A stretch of 64,000 nucleotides of DNA from Udeniomyces pyricola (GCA_039545295.1 BCIK01000007.1:565835-629834); one strand, 5' to 3'. Positions 1 to 19,100 are shown, numbered from the stretch's first letter. Program-made: numbers and translations. Notes: generated from the letters alone by a model not told the origin.

Positions 1-5020
<5,020 letters not shown>

Positions 5021-5737
5021 GGGCAGAGGAGAAGGGGGAAAGTGGAGAGGGACGAATCAGCAGGGAGAGAGTAAGAAAGTCGTGGGAGGGGGGGGGGGGA
5101 AGGNGGGCTCGGAGTCACTTAGAGGGCCTTACAGCCCGCGGACTTCATCTTCCCTTGCCTTCTAACCGAGATGGGACTTCCCCGTCTTTCGGTCCCTTTG
5201 ATGCGAAACGCATACCCAGACCCAACAAACTGAAACAGGAAGTAGCATACGCTTCCTCATACATGCACGAGTTCTCATTTGCTGCGTTGGATGGCCTTTG
5301 AATCGCGTGCCGCGGCTTCCCATATATAGGTGAGCCCTGATCGCTTTGATTCCAGCCGTCGGTCCCACCATTCACATTTCCTTTCAGTTCCTTTGGCACG
5401 CAAGCGGACACCGAATAGACGAGTATCGTCTTGAGCGGATGGTCGGAGGAATCAGGTGCCCCAGGCAGACATATGCTAACCGCGTTAAACCTCAAGCTGA
5501 GGTGCGCTCTCGAAGTCAAGGGTGAAAGAAAGAAGAAGAAGAAGAAGAAAGAAAAAAACCCCAGCTTTCAAGAATTCCATGAGAAGTCCGAAAAAAGGGA
5601 GTCAAGACTGCAAGATACATGTCATACAGCAACCTAACGAAACATTCAGGATATGTCAACTCAAGATACCGAGGACAGGAAAAAAGAAGGGATGTAACAG
5701 TGTCGATGCAAAAGATGAGGGCAAGAGTAAAACTTGA
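5021..5737. promoter_or_regulatory. Tandem intergenic region: KDM5 5' flank and synaptojanin 3' flank
   Basis: No supported gene. The right part is the 3' flank of the minus-strand phosphatase gene and the left part the promoter/leader of KDM5. It contains a G12 run (5088-5099) followed by an ambiguous base at 5104, and a purine-rich stretch around 5520-5560. I see no clear TATA box close to the KDM5 start. Confidence 0.5.
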
Positions 5738-8700
5738 TCATGACCAGGAATCGTCGGATATGAGGGATTTGGTCGGTAATGTTGCGATGCGTGCAAGCTC
5801 GGAATCTCCCTCTTGGTTCCACCATTGTGCCTGTTCTGATGAAGGTGGAGGAACTGAGGTGAAGAATGCAGGGTATAGAAACGGAGGGAAGGGAAAGTCG
5901 ATAAAAAGGAAGAACGAAAAGAGCAGCTCCCGCGGTCAGTTTTGAAAACAAACAAAGGCCGACTCCGACGCGAGTCAGTCTCCGAACCTCTGCCCCCTCA
6001 TCCAGGATGTTTCCTTCTTCATGTCAGCATCACTCACGTCCGTTCTTGAGTCCAAGACCGGCCATCATCCCAGTGACAAGCTCGCCTTGCTCAACCGACC
6101 GCGCAACAAGGCCTGCCTTGATTTCTTTTGCAATCGCGATTTTTCTGGCGTGATCGATGAGCTCGACCTGAGCCTGGAAAACGGACATGACTGGCCGGTG
6201 ATCCGACATACGGAGAATGGCTCGATCATATAGTATCTGGGTCAACGGCTAAACGATGAGGCATGATCTGTAGGTGAGTGAACCGGGTGATGAGATGATA
6301 TTTGGACTAAGGGAGCGCTTACCATCGATGACCGAAAGAGGACGCGATCGGTCCATGCAGGGATCCGCGCCTTCTCACTCGTGTCGTACGTATCGTAGCC
6401 GTTGTCGTACTTGTAGGTGGGTCTGTTCGTTGTGTATCGATCGACGCATATGAGTCATTTCATACATCACAATTGTAGTGGGGGCAATGCAGACTCACCG
6501 GAATTCGATGGCTCCTTCTTCAAAGTCGGCAAATACATCTCCTCGAGACATGGCTTGACGGAGCTGTACATCGATGTTGATAGTTTTCAACCAAGAACAT
6601 CAGTATACGTGTAGCTACATATATGCCTAATGTCATCTTTCAGATCTACATACCTGATCGGCCTCAAGAAGCGGGCCCAAATCATCAGTCTCGGCAAGCT
6701 GACGTGCCTGTTCATTCTCCAACACGATTCGATAATTAAGATCTCCCGCAAAAATGACCAAACTGCGTATCAAACGCGCAAGACGTGAGCGAATGGTGTT
6801 CAGCGTCAATGGTGTGCGACATCATAAGTGTTGTTTTCTACAATCACTCACTCGTGGCTGCCAATCGATTTGCCTCGATTGAATCTTAGCGTCGAGAGGA
6901 TGGTATGATAGTCGCCGTTCCTTTCCTCAACGTTAGTATGCCCAGCCGCGAAGTGCTGGATTATCGCGCAAAAGAGAAAAGAAAAAAGTTGTCTGTCAGC
7001 TCAAATCTCAGGCTAGATCGAGCCCTCAGGACGACGGCTAAATCAGAGCGATCAACGTACAGCCGTGACAAAGCAGACGCTCGTGTCGTACAGGTCGAAT
7101 CGGATCGCACAACCTCCTTTGTTGCCCGACAGGCCCCTCAGACCTGTCTATATCGTTCAATAGGCAAACGCAAATGCCAGAGGATGTCAATTGGGAGGAC
7201 CGGGTAAGACGACTATCTCAATTTTTCAGGGTTCTTACCTTTTTGGATGCACCCTCGACATTTCGGACATTGGCTGTAAGACCCTGCTTGATCATAACAA
7301 TCAATGCCGTGCCAACGAGCTGCTCAGACCGAAGCATGACATAGTTGGACTTTGCATGGGGTCGAGTGGCAAAGGTCTGCACAATAAACCGTTCCCAGGC
7401 GCGCCTGACGAGTGTAAAACATTGAAGCAGACACATGAACGAGAGGGAAAGAATGAGCGAGCTGCAAGAAAGGTAGAATCGAGAGGACATGATGATGCAG
7501 TGTTATGGGATGGTACAGACAGCTTCTCTGGATCGGTAGCGATGATTTGCTGAGCAGTCAACGGAACGATTTCCTGGAAAGCAATGGAAAACACATCCGG
7601 TCTGTCGACGCGAAGCAGATCATCTCGAGTCAGCTTGAGCCCAACCTGGTCAATCTGTAGGATATGGAAAAGGCGACGCACTCTTCGACGCTCCCTGGAG
7701 GAAACAACCAAGGAAGAAGGGCTTCTTGCGGGGCCTTGCCGTTGAGATTCCAAGTCCCACTGAAGATAGTCGTTTCTTTAGACGAAGAAAATTCCGAAGA
7801 GCTAACAACATACAAGCGTCGAATTGGCATCGAAGATAGATGAGTTGAAACTTCACGACCATTACGAGAGTTTTGGACGGAACAAGATGGAGACGGACCG
7901 AGTGCGAAGGATCTGCTTGAGCTGATCATTTAGTGGATCATAAACCTCAATCTGACGCTGACCAGCCATCAGACCCTGCAGGCGGACACACCATGAATTT
8001 AGATGAGTGTATCAGATCATCACATTGGACACTGAGAGAGTAATGTGATAATCAGAGAGGAAGACGTCGGTAAAGAGAAAGAGGGCAATGCGTACAAGCA
8101 TCATGTCGATAGCAATCTGCTTGCCCTTGTCGGTGAAGTTGTTGATGTATGCCCTGGAAGGTCAGAGCAAGACGACAAGGCCCAGCTTTCAGAATAAGAT
8201 AGACATTCGCTCATGCACCAAGAACCGGTCAATGTGGGACACTTACCTTCCGAGAGATTTCGTCGCGTTGCTAAAGAGACCACCTAGAGTCTGCTTGCCA
8301 GTTCGCGTGAATGAGGTGTTGAGTGCTCCAGTCCCAGCATAGATCCTGGAAGTGATAAACTTGATCAGCTGAAGGCTCTATGTGAAGTGTATAAGCGAGA
8401 TGAAGGACTCACTTGGAAAGCGAATCACCATTGTCGGCCCAAAGATTGGAATGCGCATGCCACAGATTCGGGAGATTCAGCCATGAGGGGTCGATAGTCC
8501 GGAGAAATCTCTCAAGTACCGTTCCAGAGATAACCTCAGCAATAACTATGGGTGGATAGAGTAGTCAAAATTGTGATCAATCGACAGCGCTTCGGTGCAG
8601 GATTGAATTTACTATGATATCATGTTGTGCAGTTTTTTTTTTCCGGCTTACCGTTGGTTCGGTCCAGACAGTCAAGACAATTGACACGCATGACCCCCTT

Positions 8701-10744
8701 CTGCTCTTCAACAACATCCTTCCCTTGTACCGTCGTCCATTCGAACCCATCTAATGCGTTCCGAACACCCTCGGTCCGTCGGACGCCTTCTCGTACGCTT
8801 TCGACGCCGCCGGTCTTGACGACATGATGAAAGTCAAAGTTGGTCATAGACACGGACGGCATTGGAGGTAGTGATCCGGCAGCGACGTAAGCTCGGAGAT
8901 GTTGGGTATAGGCTTGCGTGAGAAGGACTTCGTTTGGGCCCTGGCCAAGGAGACTGTTACAAAATCAGACGAAAGACCGGAAGTTCAGCTTCATTCCAAG
9001 GTAAGCGTGTGCAGGAAAGGGCGATGGAGCATACTTGACAGCGTGTACACCTTGATAAACGTCAATGAGTTCATCCAGATGCTTATTAAAGGCCGGTTGG
9101 GATGCGGCTTGCGGGCGGGTGATGGAAAGTTTCTGCCCAAATGGAGACTGCATGCCGGCTTGCTCCCAAAAGACTAATAGCGATGAACAAGGATAATGAT
9201 CTCGAAAAGTCAGATCGTGTCTTCCACATTATACTTCCTTTCAGTGTGACTAGTGAAGACGAAACTGACTAGGGACTGATCCTCGGATCTGAACATAGGA
9301 AAGGGTCGTGTCGCGGAAAGACAGAATTGTTTCCGTTTCGACAAAGTTTGCCACGTTGCCGTCTGTACCGTCCAGTATAGTGAAAGTGAGAGTGAGTGAT
9401 TATGCGAATGGTCGGTTGATAGCGAGATTCAACTGTAGATGGAAAGGGTTCTAACCGTCGTCGACCCCTCTCGTATTGAATCGAGTACCAGCCCGCTTCG
9501 CACTCAACCGACTGACGACACCCAGTCTCAAGACATCAACTCCCATCGGAGTCGAGACCATGATCTCCCTTACACCTGCAAATCCCTGAATGAGTGGGAG
9601 GAGAAAGCCGGCCCCGTCAAAGCTAGCCCGGTCTCCACCTTCCTCCATCAACCCCTCACGGAACTGTCTGAGCCCGTTCAGCAAGTAAGCATTCCAGACG
9701 AATCGAGCATCCTCTGCCTCATTGTTGCCTTCAGGCACCTCTTCGATACTGATACTGCGACCTCGTTCGCGTCGAAGTCGTTCCTCAAGTCGAGAACTGA
9801 TGTCCCATCGCGTCTGCTCCTGTAAGGCTTGGCCACTCTGGTTCTTACTGTCAGGAGGATGTGGACTAGCGAAATAGAATCGTCCGTTCTCGAGAATCTT
9901 GCGCATGCCCGCCAGAGGATGTTCGTATAACGGAGCAGAGGCGGGATTTGGTGAGGCGTTGTACGAGGTTGCTACTTGCTGAAGATCGCGCACGATGCCG
10001 AGATTGGATTCGTCATATTGTGTGTTGGAGACTGACGAGTCTACTCCATCCCACATGGTTGAGGTGAGCGAGATGTAGGAAATGGCAATGAGTTTGGATA
10101 TGGGTTCGGACGAACGCGAACTGGTCCCAGGAATTCGCGTTGGCGACGAAGGCAGGAATCAGGAGATGGAAAGGTTCAAGAAAACGAGTATTTGACATAG
10201 ACCCACGTCATATCAGTTCAATTTTCAATGTTTTCCGATCGAAGCGATTTCAGGGAGCAGCGATGATGGTATTCTCATACCTTGAACCCTGGGTGAGGCA
10301 ACCAACGTCGACGCTGCCCGTAGCGAAGACTAGGAAGGTCTCAATCTCCCTCGTCGGCCCCTGCCCATCGTTGGTAGCACCCCCACCCTCGATGATGCCG
10401 ATGAGGCCAACAACTGGCCTGCCCCAGTCGGTGCAGTCATCAAGCGAGTCACCTAATTCGGAAAAGGGAAGATATTCGATGGCGATGAGGTGAGACTGCG
10501 CTGATGAACTCGATTGGGGTCGAAACAGAAGGGCTTTGGGATCTGGAATGTCAATCGTGGGAGGAGGAACGAGAATGAGAGCCCGGGGAAGGGACCGCTT
10601 GATATCTACGGACGAGATGGAACAGATGAACAAGCGAAAGTGAGATACGAAGAAAGAAGGAAGCTGGCCCGAGACGCGTCATCTGGGTCTGGACGCGACA
10701 AACTCAGCGCGAGTACTGTCGAGGTTGAACTGACAGAGCTTCAT
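5738..10744 (-). CDS. Synaptojanin-type inositol polyphosphate phosphatase (Sac1 + 5-phosphatase)
   Basis: Dual phosphoinositide phosphatase of the INP51/52/53 family, acting on PI(4,5)P2 and related lipids at plasma membrane and endocytic or Golgi membranes. The best start is 10744: [10 protein letters not shown] spliced to [13 protein letters not shown] by an in-phase GT-AG intron. The Sac1 domain fills about 10600-8100 and has the catalytic Cx5R in [13 protein letters not shown] (about 8660-8700). The 5-phosphatase domain fills about 7760-6200: [41 protein letters not shown] (about 6740), [10 protein letters not shown] (about 6345) and MSDHRPV (about 6205). A last exon reads [20 protein letters not shown] and ends at the TGA at 5738, the short tail usual for this family; there is no long proline-rich C-terminus as in animal synaptojanin. 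The tandem neighbour KDM5 is functionally unrelated. The gene faces away from the peroxin gene and shares its 5' region. Confidence 0.95.
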
Positions 10745-11220
10745 GGCAGCGCGTGGGCTGGACGAGAAGGTCGAGAATGACCAGGGAAAGGTAGATCAGG
10801 TGAACTGGTGGGGTTTAGAGATACGAGCAAGGGTGTAGTGATGGGTTGTTGGAGTTGAAGGTGATGGAAGGCCAGTGGAGGGCAGAATGTGTGATCTGGT
10901 AGGTAATATAGTATATGGTCGATCTAATCGACCTGATCGATCATGAAGTTGGTGGTCGCCGCGATGCCAGAGCGCCAGAGGCCGAGCGCTGAGCAGGCGC
11001 TGAGGCGCTGAGGACCGGCCGGCAATGGAGCAGGCCGAGCCAGGCCAAGCCAGGCCGAGCGAGACTTTGCTTTGGACTCAAACGTACGCGTACTTGTTGG
11101 ATCCATTATACAACAGTCTCCATCTAGCCTCCTCCTGCTCCTCCTTCGCCTTCCTCCTCCTGTACTTTCAGACTCATCATCGTCTGTACAGATCCGCTCC
11201 ACAACTTCGCCCCATTCGCG
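10745..11220. promoter_or_regulatory. Divergent promoter between synaptojanin-type gene and Pex14/17-like gene
   Basis: 476 bp between two start codons pointing away from each other. It holds a GC-rich block (about 10969-11062) made of imperfect direct repeats: GCGCTGAG units near 10986-11011, then GCCGAGCCAG/GCCAAGCCAG units near 11030-11060. An AT-rich patch with ATAGTATATGG lies near 10908. These could be regulatory, but I recognise no specific factor site. Confidence 0.5.
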
Positions 11221-12692
11221 ATGGAAGACGCCTATGCCCCCGCCTCCGTCGGCCAACCTGCCAATACCGCCTCGCTCTCCGACGAGCACTCGCCATCTGC
11301 CGTCCCGGACCGAAGTCATGCTGGCCCAGTGTCTGTCCGTCTTTCTTGTCAATCTCTCCATTCAACGCTATCCTAGCTTCTTGTATTCATCCGTATACTT
11401 ACTCTTGCCAACCACATTCCGCCGTCTTCCAACCCATCACCAAACTCACACCCAACGCTGCCTTCGCCGCCTCATATTACCTCTTCCGATCCGGCACTTT
11501 CACCCTTCCAGCCCCAAGCTTATCATCTCAACGCCCCTCCTTCCGTACCGCCACCAACGTACCTCGCCCTGAGACCGGCTCCAACCCAATCATCGTCCCT
11601 GATACCTAAGTTCCTTCGGACGCTTGCTTTCGTACTCGCTCTACTCCTTGGGTCAGGCGCACTTTGTACCTGGATTTACTCGGTATGGATTGCTCTCATT
11701 GCATGCTGTTTCAGTCGCGCTCATCATGGATTAGGCTAATCCTTCTGCGGCATCAACAGCGGTACATTCTACCAAGATGGGTTCTCTCAAAGCAAGCGAG
11801 GAATGTTCTCCTCGAGGAACATGCTCATAGGCTCACCAAAATGCAAGAGTCGGTCGAGAAGCTCAAAGGTATCGGGCTCGTCAAGATCACCGCTACTGTC
11901 GCCGCCTCTACGATCGATGATGCTCCTGCAATTGAGGACAAAGATGATCTAAAATTGATTCAAGACTCGGACGATGGGTCAAAAGAGCAAGGACCGACTC
12001 ATTCAAGCGACAACAGTGCAACGTCGACTATCGAATACCCTGCTCCACCAAAAGCATCGTCTTCGTCGGGGCTCCTAGAAGGTCCCCTTGAACCCTCCTA
12101 TCCCGATCCACCCTCGGAGTACCTACCTCTCACAAACCTTTCCAACATCTCACCCCTACTCCCCCAGCTCTCTGCCCCTCAATACCCCGCCAGACCAACG
12201 CCTCAGAACGTCTCTCAAACGCTTCGCTCCTTCTCCTCCCATCTCTCCGCCCAAAGTTTGCTGTTCTCTTCTCGAACGACAAGAAGTAGTGGTGGAGTAG
12301 GCCTCGCTAGCCTTTCGAGTCAACTGGAAGGCGCAGGGGGGTCTGGGGGAGGTGCCTGGGGGGGAGGGCTTGGCGAGGATGAGAAGGAATTGATTGGACT
12401 TGTGAGCGGCTTGAGAGGGGATATTCGAGGGCTCAAGGGCCTGCTGATTTCCAAGTCAGTTTAGGTCGTCCCTCTCTGAAGATACTTGGGCGTCTACATG
12501 GAAGCTGACGTACATCTCTTCAACATCCCCATCACTCCTTGCATTCTCTTTCCTTGTAGACGGGCCTTCAACCCTACTCGAGCTGCTGCCGCGGCCAACA
12601 GCGGTCGTTCTTTTGGTTTCGGTAGACCATCTGCGCCCGTAACATGGTCGCCTCCTCCACCCGTTGCTGCTTCGTCAGATTCGGCCAGCTGA
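11221..12692 (+). CDS. Pex14/17-like peroxisomal membrane peroxin (fungal Pex17/Pex33 type)
   Basis: Probable component of the peroxisomal docking complex for matrix-protein import. Visible order: a low-complexity Pro/Ser N-terminal part; one hydrophobic transmembrane segment (about 11620-11682, FLRTLAFVLALLLGSGALC); then, after a 78-bp intron, RYILPRWVLSKQARNVLLEE followed by a helical, coiled-coil-like stretch; a Ser/Pro-rich linker; and a C-terminal motif DIRGLKGLLISK completed across an intron by RAFNPTRAAAA. That TM, RRxxLPR and (E/D)IRxLKGLLxSK arrangement is what I know from filamentous-fungal Pex14/17 proteins. The N-terminal Pex14 fold that binds Pex5 was not seen, which favours the Pex17/Pex33 branch over true Pex14. 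The start and first intron (about 11329-11378) are the least certain parts. The stop at 12690-12692 is solid. Confidence 0.7.
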
Positions 12693-13183
12693 GGGAGACG
12701 TCTGTTGTCTTTGTGATCGCTGACCATCAATGATGAATTGTATGTGACATGGGTCTTTGAGTAATGGAGCGATCTGCAGTCACAACCATGATGCTGTGTG
12801 CTCTGAGACCACCAGTCACTAGTCAAGAAAGGCCATTGAACGGAGAATGATGGAGAGTGAGAATTTGTCGTGTATATATATATATATATATCCCAAAATG
12901 GGACTACTTCATCAGACACAGCTTATTAACGACTCCGTAGTACGCCTGGCTGGCTAGCTCTGGCTTAGAGCTTAGCTGGAGACGGATGCGCTTTTGCTAA
13001 GGAAACGCGAGACTCCGCTCAGCTCCGTGAAGCGTGTTTGCTTGATTTCCGATCCTCTCCACTTCCATCTCTCCTCCACCCCCCATCTGTGAACACCACA
13101 ACCGGTTACAGTCTCCCAATCTCAAGTCGATCTTCACATTCCTTAGTGCAACCCGTTCTCCCAACCTCCACATCATCGTCGTC
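12693..13183. promoter_or_regulatory. Tandem intergenic region upstream of the Doa10 gene
   Basis: Peroxin 3' flank followed by the Doa10 promoter. It contains a (TA)n tract at about 12871-12890, roughly 300 bp before the Doa10 start, and pyrimidine-rich sequence just before the start codon. No other gene is supported. Confidence 0.45.
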
Positions 13184-16100
13184 ATGCCCGGGCTAGAAGA
13201 GGAGGAAGACGTCTGTCGGTTCGTCATCATCTTCTTTCGCTTCTTTCTACCTAGACGCCGGTGACTTCCCCTTCTTTCTGTCCAACTGGCTCTGCTCACT
13301 GACAACACGTTCATACTGCTACGTACGATTGCAGGGTCTGTCGAACAGGGCATGAGCCTGACCACCCTCTCTTTCACCCTTGCAAGTGCTCGGGGTCCAT
13401 GTGAGTCCTTCTGGCTTTGCTTACCCTCACACGACCCGAGGACAACGCTTCTACCCTTGTTGTGGACGTGCCTGCGCTGATCACGCGTCAACACTTCCTT
13501 TGTTCGCGGCGTTGCTTTAAAGTCGATATGTCCATCAGGACTGCCTGATAACATGGCTTAAGGCTTCAAATCGCAAGTACTGCGAGCTCTGCACATTCCA
13601 GTACGCCTTTACCAAAGGTCAGTCGATGATACCAATACCTTTCCTGTTCCGCGCCTTCGTCTGCCTCTCATTCGGTCGTACGACGTGTCCTTCAGCGTAT
13701 CGACTGAAAGACTGACAAATAGAAACGCCTCTCTAGTCTACGATCCTCGAATGCCTCATCACCTCCCGTTCCATATATTTCTATCTCGACTTGGCAAGCA
13801 GGCACTCGCTGGGTTGACGTATGTCCTCCGAGCAATACTTGTCGGCGGAACCTGGCTTGGTATCGTGCCGTGGATGGCAATCTGGACCTTCCGGGTATAC
13901 TTCTTCTTTGGAAACGTGAGTCAACTTCAAACAGTCTATCCAGGCAAAAAGTGCCCTGAGACGAAGCGTCGGATCCACGACTGATCTATGTGTCATTGGT
14001 TTGATTGGGTTGTATACGTCACTCGTTTCAGGGTCTCGCTTGGAGCCTCTCCGGAAATTCTGCCTCTTCAAATCGGCCTCTCACGTTCAGACCGAGGACT
14101 AGCGATGCCAACACTACCACACCCTTGTCTTTCAACGACTCCACCTCGATCGAAACCCCACTCAACAACGCGTCATCGATCCCCATCCCCACGCCTGCGG
14201 GATTCCCTTATTTGCCTCGCGCTCATCCTCAACTTCTTCCGATTCTCAAAGATGTCTTCGAGGGACAGATTCTCACCGCTTCCATCGTTGTGTTCTTCCT
14301 CACCGTCTTTTTGATGAGAGAGTGGGTCCTTCAGAACCGACCGCTGCCCGCGCCAGAAATGCCTGCTCTAGTTCCAGCACCACCACCACCACCGCATCCA
14401 GTACCCCTCGTCGGTGAGCCAGGCGAGTTCGACGGTGTGGAGGCTCCCGACTATATGGACGCCGATGCGATCAGACAAGTGCTGCAGAACTTCCGAGAGG
14501 CCACGATACGCGACATCATAGCCAGGGAAAACGAGGAGACAGCCGAGCCGGACGGAAGATGGGAGGCGGGTCGGTTGCCGTCCACACGAAGCTGGGAGGA
14601 CGCCTTTGGAGAGGGTCCAGATCCTGAGCGAGAGTTACCACCGAACGAAGATGCTCCGGAGGAAGAAGATGAGGAAGAGGAATTTGACAACGCAGATGGT
14701 TCTCAGTTTGGTAGCCAGTCCCCTGATCTAACAGCCATGCGACTGGCTAGAGAACTACGATTCAACGCTCATCCGTCTTCATCCACCCTCGACATCTCCC
14801 AGACACGTTCGGCTCGGCCACCTGTCCTGCCTCATGAGATTCCAAGGCCTGCATCCGATCATTCATCCGAAACTACCCACCTTCCAAAACCCTCGACATC
14901 GCGCTTGAAGCAGGTACCCTCCTACCCTACACCACAGCCCACGACTTCGACACCACCTGTACATCATGCCTCATATTCTGCATCGGCGGAATCTCCTCCC
15001 CAAGAAGCGTCCTTCCTAGATCCAGACACTGAGATCATGACGCCTGCTGAATGGGAACGAGGTTGGGCTGCGCGAGAGAACCTCCTGACAACAATGCGAA
15101 GTCGCTGGGATGAGCCCGATCACGTTCCCTCGAGAGTCTCGGGTGGCTCGGAAAGCGCGCCTGTCCTCTCAAGAGAAGGGGACAGCAAAGAAGAACAGGA
15201 CAAGGAAGAGAGGCAGGAAGATGATGATGGCGAGGTTCAGCGGGAGCACATGAAAGACGACGATGCATTGGAAGAGGACGAGGGCTGGGTCGAAGACGAA
15301 GATCAACCAGCATGGCCACAGATGGAAGAGCAGGTAATCGAAGTCTTAGAAGATCACGCCGACGTCGATGTAGAGGAAGACGACGAAGAGGAGGAAGAAG
15401 AGGAAGAGGTTCTCGACGAAGCTCAAGTCGTTGGTGATGCGGATGACAGGCTCTTAGAAGAGGATCTTGAGGGTATCCTCGAAGCTGTAGGCTTACGAGG
15501 ACCCGCCTGGATGCTTCCACAGAATGTACGTCGGGTTTTTCGCATACCACGTAGTCAATATCCTGACCCACACCAGGTCGAGTCTGCTCATCTTGTTTTC
15601 TTTCTTTCATCTTTTCCAGGCCGCTCTCGTGACCCTTTTCATCACCCTTCTGATCGCTTCGACTATCTGGCTACCCTTCTGTCTTGGCAAAACGGTTTGT
15701 CCCTTCAACTGACGTATAACGACAATGCGTCAGCAGGCTACTTGTTTACACCGTGTTTCACTCTAATGCTTTTTGCCTGTCAATTTACTTGTCACAGCTC
15801 CTTCTGCTTAACTTCCTCGACGTCGGTCGGGTTGCTCGATACCCTGTCCATCTCGTTCGATTCCTCACTGATCCGCCAGTCCATCTTGTTCTCATCGCTT
15901 TCCGACGCTACGTCCTTCCTCCCATCGATGCGGCTCTGCTTCCTCTCCTTGGGCTAATTCGATCACCTGAAAAGCCTTCGCTGGACATCCCCGCGACGCT
16001 ACCGTTCTATGCTGGCGCCAAAGATGGATTCCTTCGTTTTGCCTCTACATTCCTCGCTGCTTCCTCAGGAGACTCTACTTCGGGCTCATCACTTTTCTCG

Positions 16101-19100
16101 AAAGTTGTCGCCTACATTCCGACCCGAGTGACTAAAGCCCTAGAGCCGACCTCTTCTCTCATCATCGACACTCTCGCCACTGTCGGCTCGTTCTCCCACC
16201 AGATGTACGCCTTCTTTGAGGGAGTTCGTTCGGGTGAGGTTGATAACGTTGGCTTCTCGGCATTTGCCCAGGGAGATACCGCCTGGGATCGAGTGTTTGC
16301 TGTCGCAGTGGGTTATGTGTGTGTCGGCGTGGTAATTGGCGTCTGGCTCGCACGCGACTCGAACGACCGAGATGGCTGGGCTGGAACATTGCGTGAGATT
16401 TTTAGGCAGAACCTCATGGTTGTCAAGGTGCGTTCTTTCGAGTAGACGTCGAGAATTTCTATCATCTGACTGACCGCTTTGTAACGTTTCAAACACATCA
16501 GCTCGCTTTCTTCATGGCCATCGAGCTTTTGGTGTTCCCATTTGGATGCGGGGTCTTGTTGAGCATCTCAAGCTTGCCCCTGGCTTCACTCAACGCTGCT
16601 CAGAATCGTGTCGCCTTTGCCCTCAATTCGCCCATCATTGCCATCCTCTTGCACTGGCTCGCCGGCACGATGGTATGCGCTATCACATCTGCTGTCGTCA
16701 AGCTCTAGTAACTCTGAAGAGTCTTGGTCTGATTTTTCGTTGTTATCTTCGTTATCAGTTCATGTTTGGCTTTGCCAACATCCTCTCCTACGGTCGCAAA
16801 CAGCTGAGAAAAGGGGTATGTCTACGCCTGTTTATATGTCTTGTTTGTCTGTCCAATAGCTGCTGAACTTTTGATTCCGTACCTTGGTTGCAGACGTTCT
16901 ATTTCGTACGAGACCCGTCTGATCCATCATTCCATCCCGTCAACGAGATTGTTGAAAAGGCGGTCAAGTCGCAGCTCTACAAACTCCTCATTTCGGCTGG
17001 GATGTACATGTTCCTCGTCTTCTCCTCGTTTGGAAGTATCGTAGGCTTGCTTCGTGTCGTGACACCAATCTTCCCCCTTCGCTGGGATTACTCGTGAGTT
17101 GGGAGGGTGGTGCATCTGACGCGTATCGGCAAACATGCGGTCTCACTGACACATCGGTCCGCGTTTGTACCCTTCTCTTCTGCTCGTGGTTCGCTAGGAA
17201 ACCCATCTCTCAAATTCCGATCGATCTACTCTTCCTCCACTTTGCGCCACATCTCATCATGCGCTTCCGGCCCGACAAGAAGCTTCGACGATCCCTCCTT
17301 TCATGGTGGAGTGAGTACCAAGTTCTTTGTCGTGACCTTTCTAGGCTGTTCTGTGCTGATCCAAAGTGTTCTGCAGCGGTTTCTCTTCGCGCCCTCCGAC
17401 TTTCTTCCTACTTCTTCGGTCCAAACCTGACGGGGCCCTCTCATCGCACGACGAGTGCTGAGCATGACTCGCCTCTTCGGCTCTACCTCGACAAGATCGT
17501 TGCCTACATCGCTCTGTCAGACGTCATGCGAGGTCAAGCCGGTATCGTCCGAGTTCCGGCATCTGACTCGCTCTCTATCGTACCTCAATCGAGAATGTTT
17601 GTGAGGCTGAATGCACAAATGGAACCGTTGGACGAAGAGGAAGCAGCGCTGATGGAGAAGCAAAACCTCAAGGCTACGAATGCCGGTCGAAATTACAAGA
17701 CGGTGCGCCACTTACTTTGCCTGAGGTGGTAGTGATGTGTCAGCTAAGAGACAGTACTGAGACGTCCACATTGGCCTCGTTTGTTATAGGACTATGGTAT
17801 CGTCTGGTTGCCCGCGCACGTTCGAACCCGAGTCTATGCTGTATGTCGTCATCTAGATTATCTCCCTCCTCTGTCGAGGTGGATCTGATTCATTCCCCCT
17901 CGCCTTTGTATCTCTCCGCTGAATGCATTCTCTCTTTGTTTGGTCCTTGAACAGTTGCTGTTCTCGATGTGGATCAGCCTCGTCGTCGTCTTCACTGGAT
18001 GTTTTGTGCTTCCTCTTGCTCTTGGTCGACACGTCCTTCAGACAGCCCTTGGTCGTCAAATCTTTATCCACGACGGGTATGCCCTCATGGTCGGCGAAAT
18101 CCTCGGCTACACGTAAGCTAAGCTACCCGGTAGTTGAACCTTTGGACGACTTTAGAGCTTGATTGCTCATGCGTACACTATATCCAACTTCTGTTCAGCC
18201 TGTTCGTACTCGGCAAGTCGGGCTACCGCAAGATCAAGCGATACAACCAAGGTCCGTCACAATCTCCATATTTTCAACTCACTAACACATCGTCACTTTG
18301 CAACACAAATTGAACGCTTGTTGGAACGGCTGCTTGACTACTGATTAGCCGACCGACTGCGCAAGACGACACTCTACGGCCGGATCAAGCGGAACATTGT
18401 GCTAGGTCTCAAGCTTGTCTACCTCACTCTCGGCTTTGGATTCTTGGTCCCACTCGTGTTGTCGCTCCTCGTCGAAGTTTACATCCTCATGTCGTTCAGA
18501 ACAAGGTCGGATGAGCCCGTCGTCATCCAAGTCTGGGAGAACTGGGCTTTGGGATTCCGTGAGTTTTTTAGTTTTATATATATATATATACAGGCAAAAA
18601 GAATCTCTGTTTTTTTTCCCCTCTCACGTTCTCTTCTTCTTCTGTTCTTGTCTTACGCGCTGGGATTGATTTTATTTTATTTTCGCTTGTTGCTTTTCTT
18701 TTGCACGCAGTCTGGATGAACATATTGTATACCGCTCGAGCGCTCCTCCCGATACCCGATCGGCTCAAGCGGGAGATTACGGCGGTGAGAACCCTTAGCT
18801 CATTATCGCTCATCCGATTTCCCAGTCTTGCTCATGGATTTTCGTCCTAAATTCAAACATATACGGGAAGAATCATACAGTTGTCTAATCATCATTTCGA
18901 TCTCCTTCTGTTCTGCACATCTCCCCCCCCCCTTCCCTCTTACCGATGCTTCTTCAAAATTTCTTTTTCAAAGCTCTCAACTAACGTCCGCAGGAACGGT
19001 CTCCAAGCCGAGCTTGACATCCGTCGGATCTCGACCTCCATTCTGGGTCCGATCATTGGCGTTGCCCTGACGCTCGCCGTTTCTCCTTCGGTCCTAGTCA

